DNA of 64,000 nt, from assembly GCF_026686735.1 (NCBI RefSeq), contig NZ_CP113432.1:4329001-4393000 (forward strand), written 5' to 3'. Positions 9,568 to 19,040 of the stretch are shown here, piece after piece. Positions within the stretch are counted from its first letter, which is position 1, and each line of letters starts with the position of its first letter. The notes below the pieces were generated by a model. The model saw only the letters and a list, made by a program, of their open reading frames with translations, was not told where the DNA came from and made no database searches. The position numbers and the translations under genes are program-made. Source of the DNA: Pseudomonas triclosanedens. Its GTDB lineage: Bacteria > Pseudomonadota > Gammaproteobacteria > Pseudomonadales > Pseudomonadaceae.

Positions 9568-10332
9568 TCAGCGTTCGACCCAGAGCACCAGCACGTCGGT
9601 GCTGAAAGAACCCTCGGCGTCGATCTCGAAATACTCGCGCACCTCGTCGCCCACCGAAAGCTGCAGGGCACGAATGGCCTGGCGCATCACTTCCGGGGTG
9701 CGCATGCGCTCGACCCATGAGGTGAACTCCAGGCGCAGGCGCTGGCGCTTGGCGGCAGTCACCGCAAGCCCTGCTTCGCCGACCAGGCGCGCCCACTCCG
9801 ACGGGGAGTAATCGCGCACATGACTGGTATCACGCAAGACTTCGACAGTCTGCAGATGGGTGTCCAGCAACGGCAAGCCTGGCGCTGCGACATCGATGAA
9901 GCAGGCCGCACCACCCGGCTTGAGCACCCGGCGCACTTCGCGCAGCGCCTGGCCGACGTCCCGCCAGTGATGTGCGGAATAGCGGCTGAAGACGAAATCG
10001 AACTCGCCATCCTCGAACGGCAGGCGCTCGGCAACGCCACAACGCGTGGAGATGTTGCCCAGGCCGCGCTCGGCGGCGGCCGAGGCCACCACGTCGAGCA
10101 TTTGCTGGGACAGGTCGTAAGCCACCACTTCGCCGGCCAGCGGCGCAACGTTGAAGCTCACGTGCCCTGCCCCGCAACCAAGGTCCAGAACGCGCGCACC
10201 GGTAGTCGCCGACAGTCGCTCGCGCAGTTGGGCGAATTCTTCACCCTGGGAGTGAACAGCGCTGGTCAGGTAGGCATTGGCCTGTGCACCGAACTGGCGC
10301 TGAACCACTTGCTCGTGGCGACTTTCGGTCAT
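9568..10332 (-). CDS. Class I SAM-dependent methyltransferase embedded in the leucine operon
   Basis: The 254-residue protein has a standard class I methyltransferase fold. Motif I is VLDLGCGAGHVSFNVA (about 48-63), followed by an acidic residue at the end of strand 2 (VVAYDLSQQML) and motif II-like FDFVFSRYSAHHW. A methyltransferase is known at this position between leuD and leuB in P. aeruginosa (the PA3119 position). The substrate is not known. The family resembles the UbiE/BioC/Tam group of small-molecule methyltransferases. Its placement suggests a metabolite of the leucine branch, but this is inference. The SD-like GGAGAATGTC precedes the ATG at 10332. Confidence 0.85.
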   Translation of the reverse strand: MTESRHEQVVQRQFGAQANAYLTSAVHSQGEEFAQLRERLSATTGARVLDLGCGAGHVSFNVAPLAGEVVAYDLSQQMLDVVASAAAERGLGNISTRCGVAERLPFEDGEFDFVFSRYSAHHWRDVGQALREVRRVLKPGGAACFIDVAAPGLPLLDTHLQTVEVLRDTSHVRDYSPSEWARLVGEAGLAVTAAKRQRLRLEFTSWVERMRTPEVMRQAIRALQLSVGDEVREYFEIDAEGSFSTDVLVLWVER

Positions 10333-10364
10333 GACATTCTCCTTCAGTGGCGGCGCGACGCCGA

Positions 10365-11009
10365 TCAGGCGTCGCGGAACAACCAGGGTTGGCGTTGCTT
10401 GTAGCCGGTTTCGAAGTTGCGAATGGAATCGGCGTCCTGCAGGGTCAGGCCGATGTCATCCAAGCCATTGAGCAGGCAGTGCTTGCGGAACGCATCCACT
10501 TCGAAGCGGTACTGTTTGCCATCCGGACGGGTCACGGTCTGCGCAGCGAGGTCAACGGTCAGTTGGTAACCCTCGGTGGCTTCGCACTGCTGGAACAGCT
10601 CGTCCACTTCTTCATCCTTCAGGATGATCGGCAGCAGGCCGTTCTTGAAGCTGTTGTTGAAGAAGATGTCGGCGAAGCTCGGTGCGATCACGGTGCGGAA
10701 ACCGTACTCGTCCAGCGCCCACGGCGCGTGCTCGCGGGAAGAACCGCAACCGAAGTTCTCACGGGCCAGCAGCACGCTGGCACCCTGGTAGCGCGGAAAG
10801 TTGAGGACGAAGTCCTTGTTCACCGGGCGCTTGGAGTTGTCCTGGTTGGGCTGGCCCACGTCGAGGTAGCGCCACTCGTCGAACAGGTTCGGGCCGAAGC
10901 CGGTGCGCTTGATCGACTTGAGGAATTGCTTGGGGATGATCTGGTCGGTGTCGACATTGGCGCGGTCGAGCGGTGCGACGAGACCGGTGTGCTGGGTGAA
11001 TGCTTTCAT
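10365..11009 (-). CDS. leuD: 3-isopropylmalate dehydratase small subunit LeuD
   Basis: LeuD is the swivelling subunit that, with LeuC, isomerises 2-isopropylmalate to 3-isopropylmalate. The 214 residues are typical. Signature elements include [19 protein letters not shown] near the N-terminus and [15 protein letters not shown], the conserved substrate-binding loop. It begins 11 bases after leuC ends, indicating translational coupling, and is followed by the methyltransferase gene after 32 bases. Confidence 0.97.
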   Translation of the reverse strand: MKAFTQHTGLVAPLDRANVDTDQIIPKQFLKSIKRTGFGPNLFDEWRYLDVGQPNQDNSKRPVNKDFVLNFPRYQGASVLLARENFGCGSSREHAPWALDEYGFRTVIAPSFADIFFNNSFKNGLLPIILKDEEVDELFQQCEATEGYQLTVDLAAQTVTRPDGKQYRFEVDAFRKHCLLNGLDDIGLTLQDADSIRNFETGYKQRQPWLFRDA

Positions 11010-11020
11010 CTCGGGTCTCC

Positions 11021-12448
11021 TCAGGCCTGCATCAATTCACGTACGTCGATGAAACGACCGGTCACTGCAGCCGCGGCAGCCATCGCCGGGCTCACCAGGT
11101 GGGTACGGCCACCAGCGCCCTGGCGGCCTTCGAAGTTGCGGTTGGAGGTGGACGCGCAATGCTCGCCGCTCTCCAGGCGGTCCGGGTTCATCGCCAGGCA
11201 CATGGAACAGCCCGGTTCACGCCATTCGAAGCCGGCTTCGATGAAGATCTTGTCCAGGCCTTCCTGTTCCGCCTGGACCTTGACCAGCCCCGAGCCCGGC
11301 ACCACCAGCGCCTGCTTGACGGTGGCGGCGACCTTGCGGCCCTTGGCCACGGCAGCGGCGGCGCGCAGGTCTTCGATGCGCGAGTTGGTGCAGGATCCGA
11401 TGAACACGCGATCGAGCTGGATATCGGTGATCGCCTGATTGGCATTCAGACCCATGTACTTGAGCGCGCGGACGATGGAGTCGCGCTTGACCGGGTCGGT
11501 TTCCACGGCCGGGTCCGGCACGTTCTGGTCGACGGCCAGGACCATTTCCGGGGAAGTGCCCCAACTGACCTGCGGCTTGATGTCCTCGGCACGCAGCTCG
11601 ACGATCGTGTCGAAGTGCGCATCGGCGTCGGAGACCAGATTGCTCCAGGCTTCCACGGCCTTGTCCCAGTCGCTGCCCTGGGGCGCGAACGGGCGGCCTT
11701 TCACGTAAGCGAGGGTCTTGTCGTCGCAGGCGACCATGCCGACACGCGCACCGGCTTCGATGGACATGTTGCAGATGGTCATGCGGCCTTCCATCGACAG
11801 GTCGCGGATGGCGCTGCCGGCGAACTCCAGGGCGTGGCCGTTGCCGCCGGCGGTACCGATCTTGCCGATCACTGCCAGCACGATGTCCTTTGCGGTCACG
11901 CCAAAGGGCAGCTTGCCTTCCACGCGAACCTGCATGTTCTTCATCTTCTTGGCGACCAGGCACTGGGTGGCGAGCACGTGCTCCACCTCGGAAGTGCCGA
12001 TGCCGTGGGCCAGCGCACCGAACGCACCGTGAGTCGAGGTATGCGAGTCACCGCAAACCACGGTCATGCCCGGCAGGGTTGCGCCCTGCTCCGGGCCAAC
12101 CACATGGACGATGCCCTGGCGGACGTCGTTCATCTTGAATTCGAGGATACCGAAGTCGTCACAGTTCTCGTCCAGTGTCTGGACCTGGATGCGCGACACC
12201 TCGTCAGCGATGGCATCGATGCCGCCCTTTCGCTCGGCCTGGGTGGTCGGCACGTTGTGATCGGGCGTCGCGATGTTCGCGTCGATACGCCACGGCTTGC
12301 GACCGGCCAGACGCAGACCTTCGAAGGCTTGCGGCGAAGTCACTTCGTGCAGGATGTGGCGATCGATGTAGATCAGCGACGAGCCATCGTCACGGCGCTT
12401 GACCTCGTGCATTTCCCAGAGTTTGTCGTAGAGCGTCTTGCCAGCCAT
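11021..12448 (-). CDS. leuC: 3-isopropylmalate dehydratase large subunit LeuC
   Basis: LeuC carries the [4Fe-4S] cluster of isopropylmalate isomerase in leucine synthesis. The 475-residue protein has aconitase-family motifs: [20 protein letters not shown], then [13 protein letters not shown] with the first cluster cysteine, and the final pair in the [11 protein letters not shown] loop. It is the first gene of the leu operon. A 169-base gap separates it from the divergent LysR gene at 12618, the usual layout when the LysR protein controls the operon. Confidence 0.97.
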   Translation of the reverse strand: MAGKTLYDKLWEMHEVKRRDDGSSLIYIDRHILHEVTSPQAFEGLRLAGRKPWRIDANIATPDHNVPTTQAERKGGIDAIADEVSRIQVQTLDENCDDFGILEFKMNDVRQGIVHVVGPEQGATLPGMTVVCGDSHTSTHGAFGALAHGIGTSEVEHVLATQCLVAKKMKNMQVRVEGKLPFGVTAKDIVLAVIGKIGTAGGNGHALEFAGSAIRDLSMEGRMTICNMSIEAGARVGMVACDDKTLAYVKGRPFAPQGSDWDKAVEAWSNLVSDADAHFDTIVELRAEDIKPQVSWGTSPEMVLAVDQNVPDPAVETDPVKRDSIVRALKYMGLNANQAITDIQLDRVFIGSCTNSRIEDLRAAAAVAKGRKVAATVKQALVVPGSGLVKVQAEQEGLDKIFIEAGFEWREPGCSMCLAMNPDRLESGEHCASTSNRNFEGRQGAGGRTHLVSPAMAAAAAVTGRFIDVRELMQA

Positions 12449-12617
12449 CAGAGAGTCCTCATCAGCGTCTTTCTATGCCCCTAGGGCTTGTGTGGCTGAT
12501 GCTATGGGTTGCAACCGAATAACTCAAATTCATATTTTTTATTCAAAGGATTCCCAACAGGAATACGAGTGCGATATAAGAGTCGAGCACCACTTCCTGC
12601 CGCAGTACGGAGCCGTC
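12449..12617. promoter_or_regulatory. Divergent control region leuC / LysR
   Basis: This 169-base AT-richer gap must hold the promoters of leuC (minus) and of the LysR gene (plus). The stretch near 12530-12550 is the most AT-rich and contains imperfect T-N11-A type symmetry (TTCATATTTTTTATTC), as expected for a LysR operator. I could not define exact -10 and -35 boxes. Confidence 0.4.
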
Positions 12618-13511
12618 ATGGACCTGACCAGCCTGAACACTTTCCTCGCCATTGCCGAGTCCGGCAGCTTCTCCGAAGCAGGCGAGCGCCTGCATCTGAC
12701 CCAGCCCGCCGTAAGCAAACGCATCGCAGCCCTGGAAAGCCAGCTCGGGGTGCGTCTGTTCGACCGTGTCGGCCGCGAAGTGACCCTGACCGAAGCCGGC
12801 CGCGCGCTACTCCCGCGCGCCTACCAGATTCTCAACGTGCTGGATGACACGCGCCGCGCCCTGACCAATCTCAATGGCGAAGTCAGTGGCCGGCTGGTGC
12901 TCGCCACCAGCCATCACATCGGCCTGCATCGCCTGCCGCCACTGTTGCGCGCTTTCACCAAGGCACACCCGCAGGTGGCGCTCGACATTCAGTTCTGCGA
13001 CTCGGAAGTAGCTTACGAAGAAATTCTGCACGGCCGCGCCGAACTGGCAGTGATCACCCTCGCGCCGGAAACCGCGGAGCCCGTTCGCGCCGTGCCGGTA
13101 TGGGACGATCCGCTGGACTTCGTCGCCGCCCCCGAGCACCCCCTTGCCATGCAGGGACCGGTCTTCCTCGCCGACGTAGCCCGGCACCCAGCAGTATTTC
13201 CCGGCGGCAACACCTTCACCCACCACATCGTGCGGCGAATGTTCGAAGCGGAGGGGCTGACGCCGAACATAGGCATGAGCACCAACTATATGGAGACGAT
13301 CAAGATGATGGTTTCCATCGGCCTGGCCTGGAGCGTGCTGCCGCGCACCATGCTCGACGACAGCGTGGTACGCCTGCCGCTGCAGGACATCCAGCTCACT
13401 CGCGAACTGGGTTACATCCTGCACACCGAACGCACGCTATCCAATGCGGCACGGGCGTTCATGGCCCTGCTGGACGCCCAGGCGGCCGGGCTTGCGCCCG
13501 TCGCGGCGTAA
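12618..13511 (+). CDS. LysR-family transcriptional regulator, divergent from leuCD-leuB
   Basis: The protein has 297 residues from the ATG at 12618, chosen because the LysR winged helix-turn-helix begins directly there (MDLTSLNTFLAIAESGSFSE). The recognition helix region reads LHLTQPAVSKRIAALE. Residues from about 90 form the periplasmic-binding-like effector domain. Divergent orientation to leuC and a shared 169-base gap suggest control of the leucine operon, perhaps with an isopropylmalate-type effector, but no effector residue shows this. A longer upstream frame exists and has no family support. Confidence 0.85.
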   Translation: MDLTSLNTFLAIAESGSFSEAGERLHLTQPAVSKRIAALESQLGVRLFDRVGREVTLTEAGRALLPRAYQILNVLDDTRRALTNLNGEVSGRLVLATSHHIGLHRLPPLLRAFTKAHPQVALDIQFCDSEVAYEEILHGRAELAVITLAPETAEPVRAVPVWDDPLDFVAAPEHPLAMQGPVFLADVARHPAVFPGGNTFTHHIVRRMFEAEGLTPNIGMSTNYMETIKMMVSIGLAWSVLPRTMLDDSVVRLPLQDIQLTRELGYILHTERTLSNAARAFMALLDAQAAGLAPVAA

Positions 13512-13620
13512 CCTCTATTGTTCTGGCATAACTAGAAGAACAAGGGGCCCGAATGCCCGTCCGCACGCTGTTTCGCGACTGCCTTCCGAGTCGTCTCGGC
13601 TTCATTCCGGGGAGCGACGC

Positions 13621-16497
13621 ATGACCCGATACTCCTCCTCGTCCCTACCCGAGAACGACGGACAGGATCAGTTCGCCAAGGCCTTCCATACCGGCCCCGA
13701 CGCGATGGTCATCACCGATCGCGACACCGGCCGCTTCCGCGAGATCAACACCAGTTTCACCGAACGCTTCGGCTGGAGCCGCGAAGAGGCCATTGGCCGC
13801 ACCTCACTGCAACTCGGAATCTGGCGCAACCAGGATGATCGCCAGCGGATGCTCGACACCATCGCCGCCACGCAGCGAATCGATGGTTTCGAAGTCACCC
13901 TGCTCACCCGCTCCGGCGACGAACGCAGCGCACACGTCTACGGCTGCCAGATCGAGCTGCGCGGCCAGGTATGCCTGGTCCTCACCATCCGCGACATCAC
14001 CCGGCTGCGCGCTCAGGAACAGGCACTGCGCGACAGCCAGGAACGCCTCGACCTGGCGCTGGACTCCGCCCAACTGGGCATCTGGGACTGGCATATTCCC
14101 AGCGGCATGCTCTTTGGCTCGATCCGCGCCGCGGTACTCCACGAGCTGCCGGCACGCGACTTCCATGGCCCCTTCGGTGAGTTCTTCGCCTGTGTCGACG
14201 AAGCCGACCGCAGGCGCATGCGCCAGGCGTACGCGCGTCTGACCAAGGGCCCGGAAAACGACTATCAGTTCACCTACCGCGCACAGCTCGGCTCCGGCGA
14301 GGTGCGCTATCTGGAAAGCCGCGCCCGCCTCTACCGAGACACCGACGGACAGCCGCTGCGCATGGCCGGCACGCTGCTCGACATAACCGAGCAGGTCCTG
14401 CGCGAGCGCAGCCTGGAGGCCTCCGAAGAGAAATTCGCCAGCCTGTTCCAGGGCAGTCCCGACCCTATTTGCGTCTCGCGAGTGCGCGACGGCGAATTCA
14501 TCGAGGTCAACCCGAGTTTCTGCAGTACTTTCGGCTGGCAGGCCGAAGAGGTCATTGGCCGCTCCTCGCATCAACTGACGTTCTGGGCAGACCACGGCCT
14601 GCGCGAACGGCTGTTCGAGCAACTGATGCGCGACCACTCGCTGCAGAACGTCGAAGTACAGTTTCTCACCCGCGACGAACAGACCATTACCTGTACCGTC
14701 GCCAGCCGGCTGATCTGGGTCGACCGGCAACTGTGCATTCTCTCCACCTTCCGCGACGTCACCCGGCGCCTGCAATCGGAGGCCGATCTCAAGGCCAGCC
14801 AGGAGAAGTTCTACAAGGCATTCCACTCCAGCCCGGACGCGATCACCATTACCGAGCGCGATAGCGGTCGCTACATCGAGGTCAACGAGGGATTCCACCG
14901 CCTCACTGGCTACCGGCCAGAAGAGGTAATCGGCCAGACCTCGGTGAGCATCAACATCTGGGCCGACCCCGAGGAACGCCTAAACATGATCGCCGCGCTG
15001 AAACGCGACGGCTTCGTGCACCACCTGGAAATGCGCGGACGTCACCGCGACGGCACGATCAAGACGGTGGACGTCTCGGTCGAACAGATCGAACTGGGCG
15101 GCCTTGACTGCCTGCTACTGACCGCACGCGATACCAGCGAACTGCGCGCGGCGGAGGCCCGTATTCAGCACCTGGCGTACCACGATGCCCTCACCGACTT
15201 GCCCAACCGCGCCCTGTTGATGGATCGACTCAAGCAGCAGATCGCACTGCTGCAGCGCCACAACCTGCGAGGCGCGCTGATGTTCCTCGACCTGGACCAT
15301 TTCAAGCATATCAACGACTCGCTGGGCCATTCGGTAGGCGATGCCATCCTGCAGATGGTCACGGCGCGCCTGGAAGCCAGCGTGCGCCAGGAAGATACCG
15401 TGGCGCGGCTTGGCGGCGACGAGTTCGTGGTGTTGCTCACCGGTATCGACGGAAGCCGCATGGAGACCGCGCGCCAGGTCCGCCAACTGGCGGAGAAACT
15501 GCGCGATCTGCTGGCCGAGCCGATGCTGCTCGACGGCCACCGCCTGCAGATAACCCCGAGCATCGGCATCGCACTGATCCCCGACGACGGCGCGACGCCC
15601 GAAGACCTGCTCAAGCGCGCCGACATCGCGATGTACCGTGCCAAGGATGCCGGACGCAATACCGTGCAACTGTTCCACGCCTCGATGCAGAAGGCCGCCA
15701 GCGAACGCCTGCGCCTGGAGAGCGGCCTGCGCATGGCCATCGCCCGCCGCGAGTTCAGCCTGCACTACCAGCCGCAGATCGATTCCCGCGGCTCACGCAT
15801 CATCGGCGCGGAAGCACTGCTGCGCTGGGAGCACCCCACGCAAGGGCCGCAGTCGCCCGCCAGCTTCATTCGCGTGCTGGAAGACAGCGGGCTGATCATC
15901 GAGGTAGGCCACTGGGTGATCGAGGAAGCCTGCCGCACCTGCGCCCGCCTGCTGGCGGAGGGTCGGATCGCCGTCGACGAATTCAGCCTGAGCGTGAATA
16001 TCAGCCCCCGCCAGTTCCGCCAGAACGACTTCGTCGAACGCGTGCTGGAGAGTCTGCACAAGGCAGGGTTGCCCGCCAGCCTGCTAAAGCTGGAGATCAC
16101 CGAAGGCATCGTCATCCAGCAACTGGACGACACCATCGCGCGGATGCTGCGCCTGCGCCAGGCCGGCGTGCACTTCGCGATGGACGACTTCGGTACCGGC
16201 TATTCATCGCTCACCTACCTCAAGCGCCTGCCGGTGGATAGCCTGAAGATCGACCAGAGCTTCGTGCGCGATGCACCCAACGACAGCAACGATGCCGAAA
16301 TCGTCCGCGCCATCATCGCGATGGGTCACAGCCTCGGCCTCGAACTGATTGCCGAAGGAGTGGAAACACCGGAGCAACTGGCACTGCTGGAAGAACAGGG
16401 CTGCCACACCTACCAGGGCTATCTGTTCAGTCGCCCCGTTCCGTTCGACGACTTCGTCGCCCTGTTACCAGACGGAAAAACGAAAAGGGCGCCCTGA
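13621..16497 (+). CDS. Four-PAS GGDEF-EAL cyclic-di-GMP signalling protein
   Basis: The 958-residue protein starts at the ATG at 13621, 11 bases after a GGGGAGCG element. Four PAS-type sensor domains occupy roughly 15-140, 141-270, 271-395 and 396-520. The GGDEF domain follows, with the intact motif at 598-602 and an inhibitory RxxD site (RQED) five residues before it. The EAL domain has EALLRW at 731-736, KLEITEG and DDFGTGYSSL. No signal peptide or membrane helix is seen, so sensing should be cytoplasmic. Both catalytic motifs are intact, so it could make and degrade cyclic-di-GMP; which activity dominates cannot be read from sequence. Its stop codon lies in the loop of the following terminator. 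Confidence 0.93.
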   Translation: MTRYSSSSLPENDGQDQFAKAFHTGPDAMVITDRDTGRFREINTSFTERFGWSREEAIGRTSLQLGIWRNQDDRQRMLDTIAATQRIDGFEVTLLTRSGDERSAHVYGCQIELRGQVCLVLTIRDITRLRAQEQALRDSQERLDLALDSAQLGIWDWHIPSGMLFGSIRAAVLHELPARDFHGPFGEFFACVDEADRRRMRQAYARLTKGPENDYQFTYRAQLGSGEVRYLESRARLYRDTDGQPLRMAGTLLDITEQVLRERSLEASEEKFASLFQGSPDPICVSRVRDGEFIEVNPSFCSTFGWQAEEVIGRSSHQLTFWADHGLRERLFEQLMRDHSLQNVEVQFLTRDEQTITCTVASRLIWVDRQLCILSTFRDVTRRLQSEADLKASQEKFYKAFHSSPDAITITERDSGRYIEVNEGFHRLTGYRPEEVIGQTSVSINIWADPEERLNMIAALKRDGFVHHLEMRGRHRDGTIKTVDVSVEQIELGGLDCLLLTARDTSELRAAEARIQHLAYHDALTDLPNRALLMDRLKQQIALLQRHNLRGALMFLDLDHFKHINDSLGHSVGDAILQMVTARLEASVRQEDTVARLGGDEFVVLLTGIDGSRMETARQVRQLAEKLRDLLAEPMLLDGHRLQITPSIGIALIPDDGATPEDLLKRADIAMYRAKDAGRNTVQLFHASMQKAASERLRLESGLRMAIARREFSLHYQPQIDSRGSRIIGAEALLRWEHPTQGPQSPASFIRVLEDSGLIIEVGHWVIEEACRTCARLLAEGRIAVDEFSLSVNISPRQFRQNDFVERVLESLHKAGLPASLLKLEITEGIVIQQLDDTIARMLRLRQAGVHFAMDDFGTGYSSLTYLKRLPVDSLKIDQSFVRDAPNDSNDAEIVRAIIAMGHSLGLELIAEGVETPEQLALLEEQGCHTYQGYLFSRPVPFDDFVALLPDGKTKRAP

Positions 16498-16508
16498 GGC
16501 GCCCTTTT
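16483..16508. terminator. Bidirectional terminator between the GGDEF-EAL gene and ibpA
   Basis: A perfect 11-pair stem (16483-16493 with 16498-16508) with a four-base loop is flanked by A-tract and T-tract, so it can end transcription from both convergent genes. The TGA stop of the upstream gene (16495-16497) lies in the loop. Confidence 0.9.
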
Positions 16509-16522
16509 CATTGCAGTGGCTA

Positions 16523-16969
16523 TCAACCTTCCAGCGCCGGACGCTGGCCGTTGATGGCGATCCGCTTGGGCTTGGCCTCTTCCGGAACGATACGCACCAG
16601 TTCAATGTTCAGCAGGCCGTTCTTCAACGAAGCGCCCTGGACCTCGATATGGTCAGCCAGGCGGAACGACAGCTTGAACGCACGCTGGGCGATACCCTGG
16701 TGCAAGTAGGTCACACTCTCGGAAGCCTTCTCGCGCTTGCCGCCGTTGACGGTCAGCACACCGCGCTCCACTTGCAGCTCCAGATCGTCTTCCTGCAGGC
16801 CGGCGGCGGCGATGACGATGCGGTACTGGTCGTCACCATGCTTTTCGACGTTGTAGGGTGGGTAGGAACTGCCGCTCTCGCTGCGCAGCGCGGACTCGAA
16901 CAGGTCGTTGAAGCGGTCGAAGCCTACGGACTGGCGGAACAGAGGGGCGAGGGAAAGGACATTACTCAT
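16523..16969 (-). CDS. ibpA: Small heat-shock protein IbpA (Hsp20)
   Basis: A 148-residue alpha-crystallin-type holdase that binds unfolding proteins and passes them to DnaK/ClpB. The N-terminus (LFRQSVGFDRFNDLFES) and the crystallin core (PPYNVEKHGDDQYRIVIAAA, ending in LKNGLLNIEL) match the IbpA group. The C-terminal anchoring motif appears as KRIAI. Upstream are a sigma-32 promoter and a leader that looks like a ROSE thermometer, so it should be controlled by heat at both transcription and translation. It is convergent with the GGDEF-EAL gene. Confidence 0.95.
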   Translation of the reverse strand: MSNVLSLAPLFRQSVGFDRFNDLFESALRSESGSSYPPYNVEKHGDDQYRIVIAAAGLQEDDLELQVERGVLTVNGGKREKASESVTYLHQGIAQRAFKLSFRLADHIEVQGASLKNGLLNIELVRIVPEEAKPKRIAINGQRPALEG

Positions 16970-16970
16970 G

Positions 16971-17055
16971 GCGAATCTCCTGAATAATCAGCAAGTTTTT
17001 TCTGGAGCCTGTCTTCAGTACTCCGGTGCGGGACCCGTCTTCGGCCTCCCGCAGG
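16971..17055 (-). promoter_or_regulatory. ROSE-like RNA thermometer in the ibpA leader
   Basis: The roughly 80-base leader can form successive hairpins: GCGGGA pairs with TCCCGC, and GGAG with CTCC. A last hairpin has TTGCT (16990-16994) facing the Shine-Dalgarno AGGAG (16977-16981). Pairing TTGCT against AGGAG with a G-G mismatch is the hallmark of ROSE thermometers known from rhizobia and Pseudomonas ibpA. Heating would melt it and free the ribosome site. Confidence 0.75.
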
Positions 17056-17059
17056 AACA

Positions 17060-17088
17060 TAGATTGGGATGGCGGAATCCATTTCAAG
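17060..17088 (-). promoter_or_regulatory. Sigma-32 (RpoH) promoter of ibpA
   Basis: On the minus strand, CTTGAAA (17082-17088) is followed by a 13-base spacer and CCCAATCTA (17060-17068). This is close to the heat-shock consensus CTTGAA-N13-15-CCCCATNT. The predicted transcript would start near 17050, giving the thermometer leader. The promoter lies just upstream of the oppositely directed SDR gene. Confidence 0.8.
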
Positions 17089-17113
17089 TCCCACCACGAT
17101 CCAGGAGCTCCTC

Positions 17114-17860
17114 ATGGCCAATGTCATGCTGATCACCGGTGCCAGCCGCGGCATCGGTGCCGCCACCGCCCTCCTCGCTGCGGAACGCGGCTACCGCGTG
17201 GCGATCAATTACCGCCGCGAACGCGAAGCCGCCGAGGCGCTCGTAGCGCGAATTCGCGCGGCGGGCGGCAGCGCACAGGCGTTCGCCGCCGACGTTGCGA
17301 ACGAGGACGAGGTGTTGCGGCTGTTCCGGGAACTCGACGAGACCTTTGGGCGCCTCGATGTACTGGTGAACAACGCCGGCATCCTGGAGCGCCAGATGCG
17401 CCTGGAGGAAATGGACACGAGCCGCCTACTGCGAGTCTTCGCGGTGAACGTGACCGGCACGTTCCTCTGCTGCCGCGAGGCGATCAAGCGCATGACGCAC
17501 CGTCATGGCGGCAGCGGCGGAAGCATCGTCAACGTGTCATCGATGGCCTCGCGCCTGGGCTCACCCAACGAGTATATCGACTACGCAGCCGCCAAAGGCG
17601 CGGTGGACAGCATGACCATCGGCCTGGCGAAGGAGGTGGCAGGCGACGGCATTCGGGTCAACGCCGTGCGCCCCGGGTTGATCAAGACCGAGATACACGC
17701 CAGCGGCGGCGAACCGGGACGAGTCGAACGCCTGCAATCAGCGATTCCGCTCGGCCGCGGCGGCGAAGCGGAGGAAGTAGCGCGGGCGATCCTGTTCCTG
17801 GCGTCGGACGAGTCCAGCTACTGCACGGGCAGCTTCATCGACGTCAGCGGCGGACGCTGA
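17114..17860 (+). CDS. Short-chain dehydrogenase/reductase
   Basis: A 248-residue classical SDR. The cofactor motif is ITGASRGIGAAT near the N-terminus, NNAG follows at about 88, and the catalytic Ser and Tyr-x-x-x-Lys appear as VNVSSMAS and YAAAK. The start at 17114 is chosen because an AGGAG lies eight bases upstream and the Rossmann strand begins at once; a 15-residue longer frame is less likely. The Arg pair near the end of strand 2 (NYRRERE) suggests NADP(H). The substrate is unknown. It resembles sugar/ketone reductases of the YgfF type. Confidence 0.88.
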   Translation: MANVMLITGASRGIGAATALLAAERGYRVAINYRREREAAEALVARIRAAGGSAQAFAADVANEDEVLRLFRELDETFGRLDVLVNNAGILERQMRLEEMDTSRLLRVFAVNVTGTFLCCREAIKRMTHRHGGSGGSIVNVSSMASRLGSPNEYIDYAAAKGAVDSMTIGLAKEVAGDGIRVNAVRPGLIKTEIHASGGEPGRVERLQSAIPLGRGGEAEEVARAILFLASDESSYCTGSFIDVSGGR

Positions 17861-18002
17861 ACGTTGCCCTATTGAATCCAGCTGTAATGGACGAAGCTGC
17901 GGCACTCATCGACAGGTTCTTGCGACGCTCGATGGCTATCGCTGCGGCTCCATCCTGCGGACCATTCGATAGAGTCGCTCCTGCAGCAACGCCACCCGCG
18001 AC

Positions 18003-18962
18003 TCAGGCCGCTTCGTCGATCTCGACCCGCATCAACTGGTCGATCAGCTCGCAATCGTGCTCGCGGCGCACCTGGGCGAACAGCTCCAGCGCTTCCGGGT
18101 AGCTGCGGGTCAGCATGCCCAGCCACTGTTTCAACCGGCCCGGCGCATAGCGCGGTGCCAGCTTGTGCCGCGCCTGGCGCCAGAAATCATCGAGCAGCAC
18201 GCGCACCTCGGACCAGGGCATCGGCACGATTTCGCGGCCATCGCGCCAGGCGGCGATCTGCCGAGCCAGGTCCGGGCGCGAAACCAGCCCACGTCCCAGC
18301 ATGATGTCCGCTACACCGCTGACCGAACGGCAACGGTGGTAATCATCCAGTGTCCACACCTCGCCATTGGCGAACACCGGCACCTTCACCGCCTCGGCCA
18401 CCTTCGCCACCCACTCCCAGTGCGCCGGCGGCTTGTAGCCGTCCACCTTGGTCCGCGCATGCACCACAACGTGCGCCGAACCGGCGTCGGCCAGGGCGCG
18501 GGCACAGTCGATGGCGCCATCCGGGCTGTCGTAGCCCAGGCGCATCTTCGAGGTCACTGGAATGTGCGCAGGCACCGCACGACGCACGGTCTCGATGATG
18601 GTGAACATCAACTCCGGCTCCTTGAGCAGCACCGCACCACCACGGGAGCGATTCACCGTCTTGGCCGGACAGCCGAAGTTCAGGTCGATCACAGGGGCGC
18701 CCAGCTCGCACGCCTGCACGGCGTTCTCCGCCAGGCACTGCGGGTCGGAGCCGAGCAGTTGCACGCGCATCGGCACGCCGACGCGCGTGCGGCTGCCGTG
18801 CGCCAGTTCCGGGGCGAGCGCCAGGAACGCCGACGGCGGCAGCAGTCGGTCATTGATACGAATGAATTCGGTGACGCACCAGTCGATGCCGCCGACGCGG
18901 GTCAGCACATCGCGGAGGATGTCATCAACCAGCCCCTCCATCGGGGCCAGGGCGATCTGCAC
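18003..18962 (-). CDS. dusC: tRNA-dihydrouridine(16) synthase DusC
   Basis: DusC uses FMN and NADPH to reduce uridine 16 of tRNA to dihydrouridine. The 319-residue TIM-barrel protein starts with [19 protein letters not shown] from a GTG at 18962. The catalytic Cys98 is in [16 protein letters not shown], and the phosphate/flavin site includes VVHARTK and VFANGEVW. These N-terminal and FGCPAKTVN features fit DusC better than DusA or DusB. A 142-base gap without features separates it from the convergent SDR gene. Confidence 0.92.
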   Translation of the reverse strand: MQIALAPMEGLVDDILRDVLTRVGGIDWCVTEFIRINDRLLPPSAFLALAPELAHGSRTRVGVPMRVQLLGSDPQCLAENAVQACELGAPVIDLNFGCPAKTVNRSRGGAVLLKEPELMFTIIETVRRAVPAHIPVTSKMRLGYDSPDGAIDCARALADAGSAHVVVHARTKVDGYKPPAHWEWVAKVAEAVKVPVFANGEVWTLDDYHRCRSVSGVADIMLGRGLVSRPDLARQIAAWRDGREIVPMPWSEVRVLLDDFWRQARHKLAPRYAPGRLKQWLGMLTRSYPEALELFAQVRREHDCELIDQLMRVEIDEAA

Positions 18963-19040
18963 GAAAGGCGAGCCTCGGGCAATTGCGGGGCCGCGGATTG
19001 TAGGGAATGCGCCGCGCCGGGAAAAGCGCGACGCGATGAA

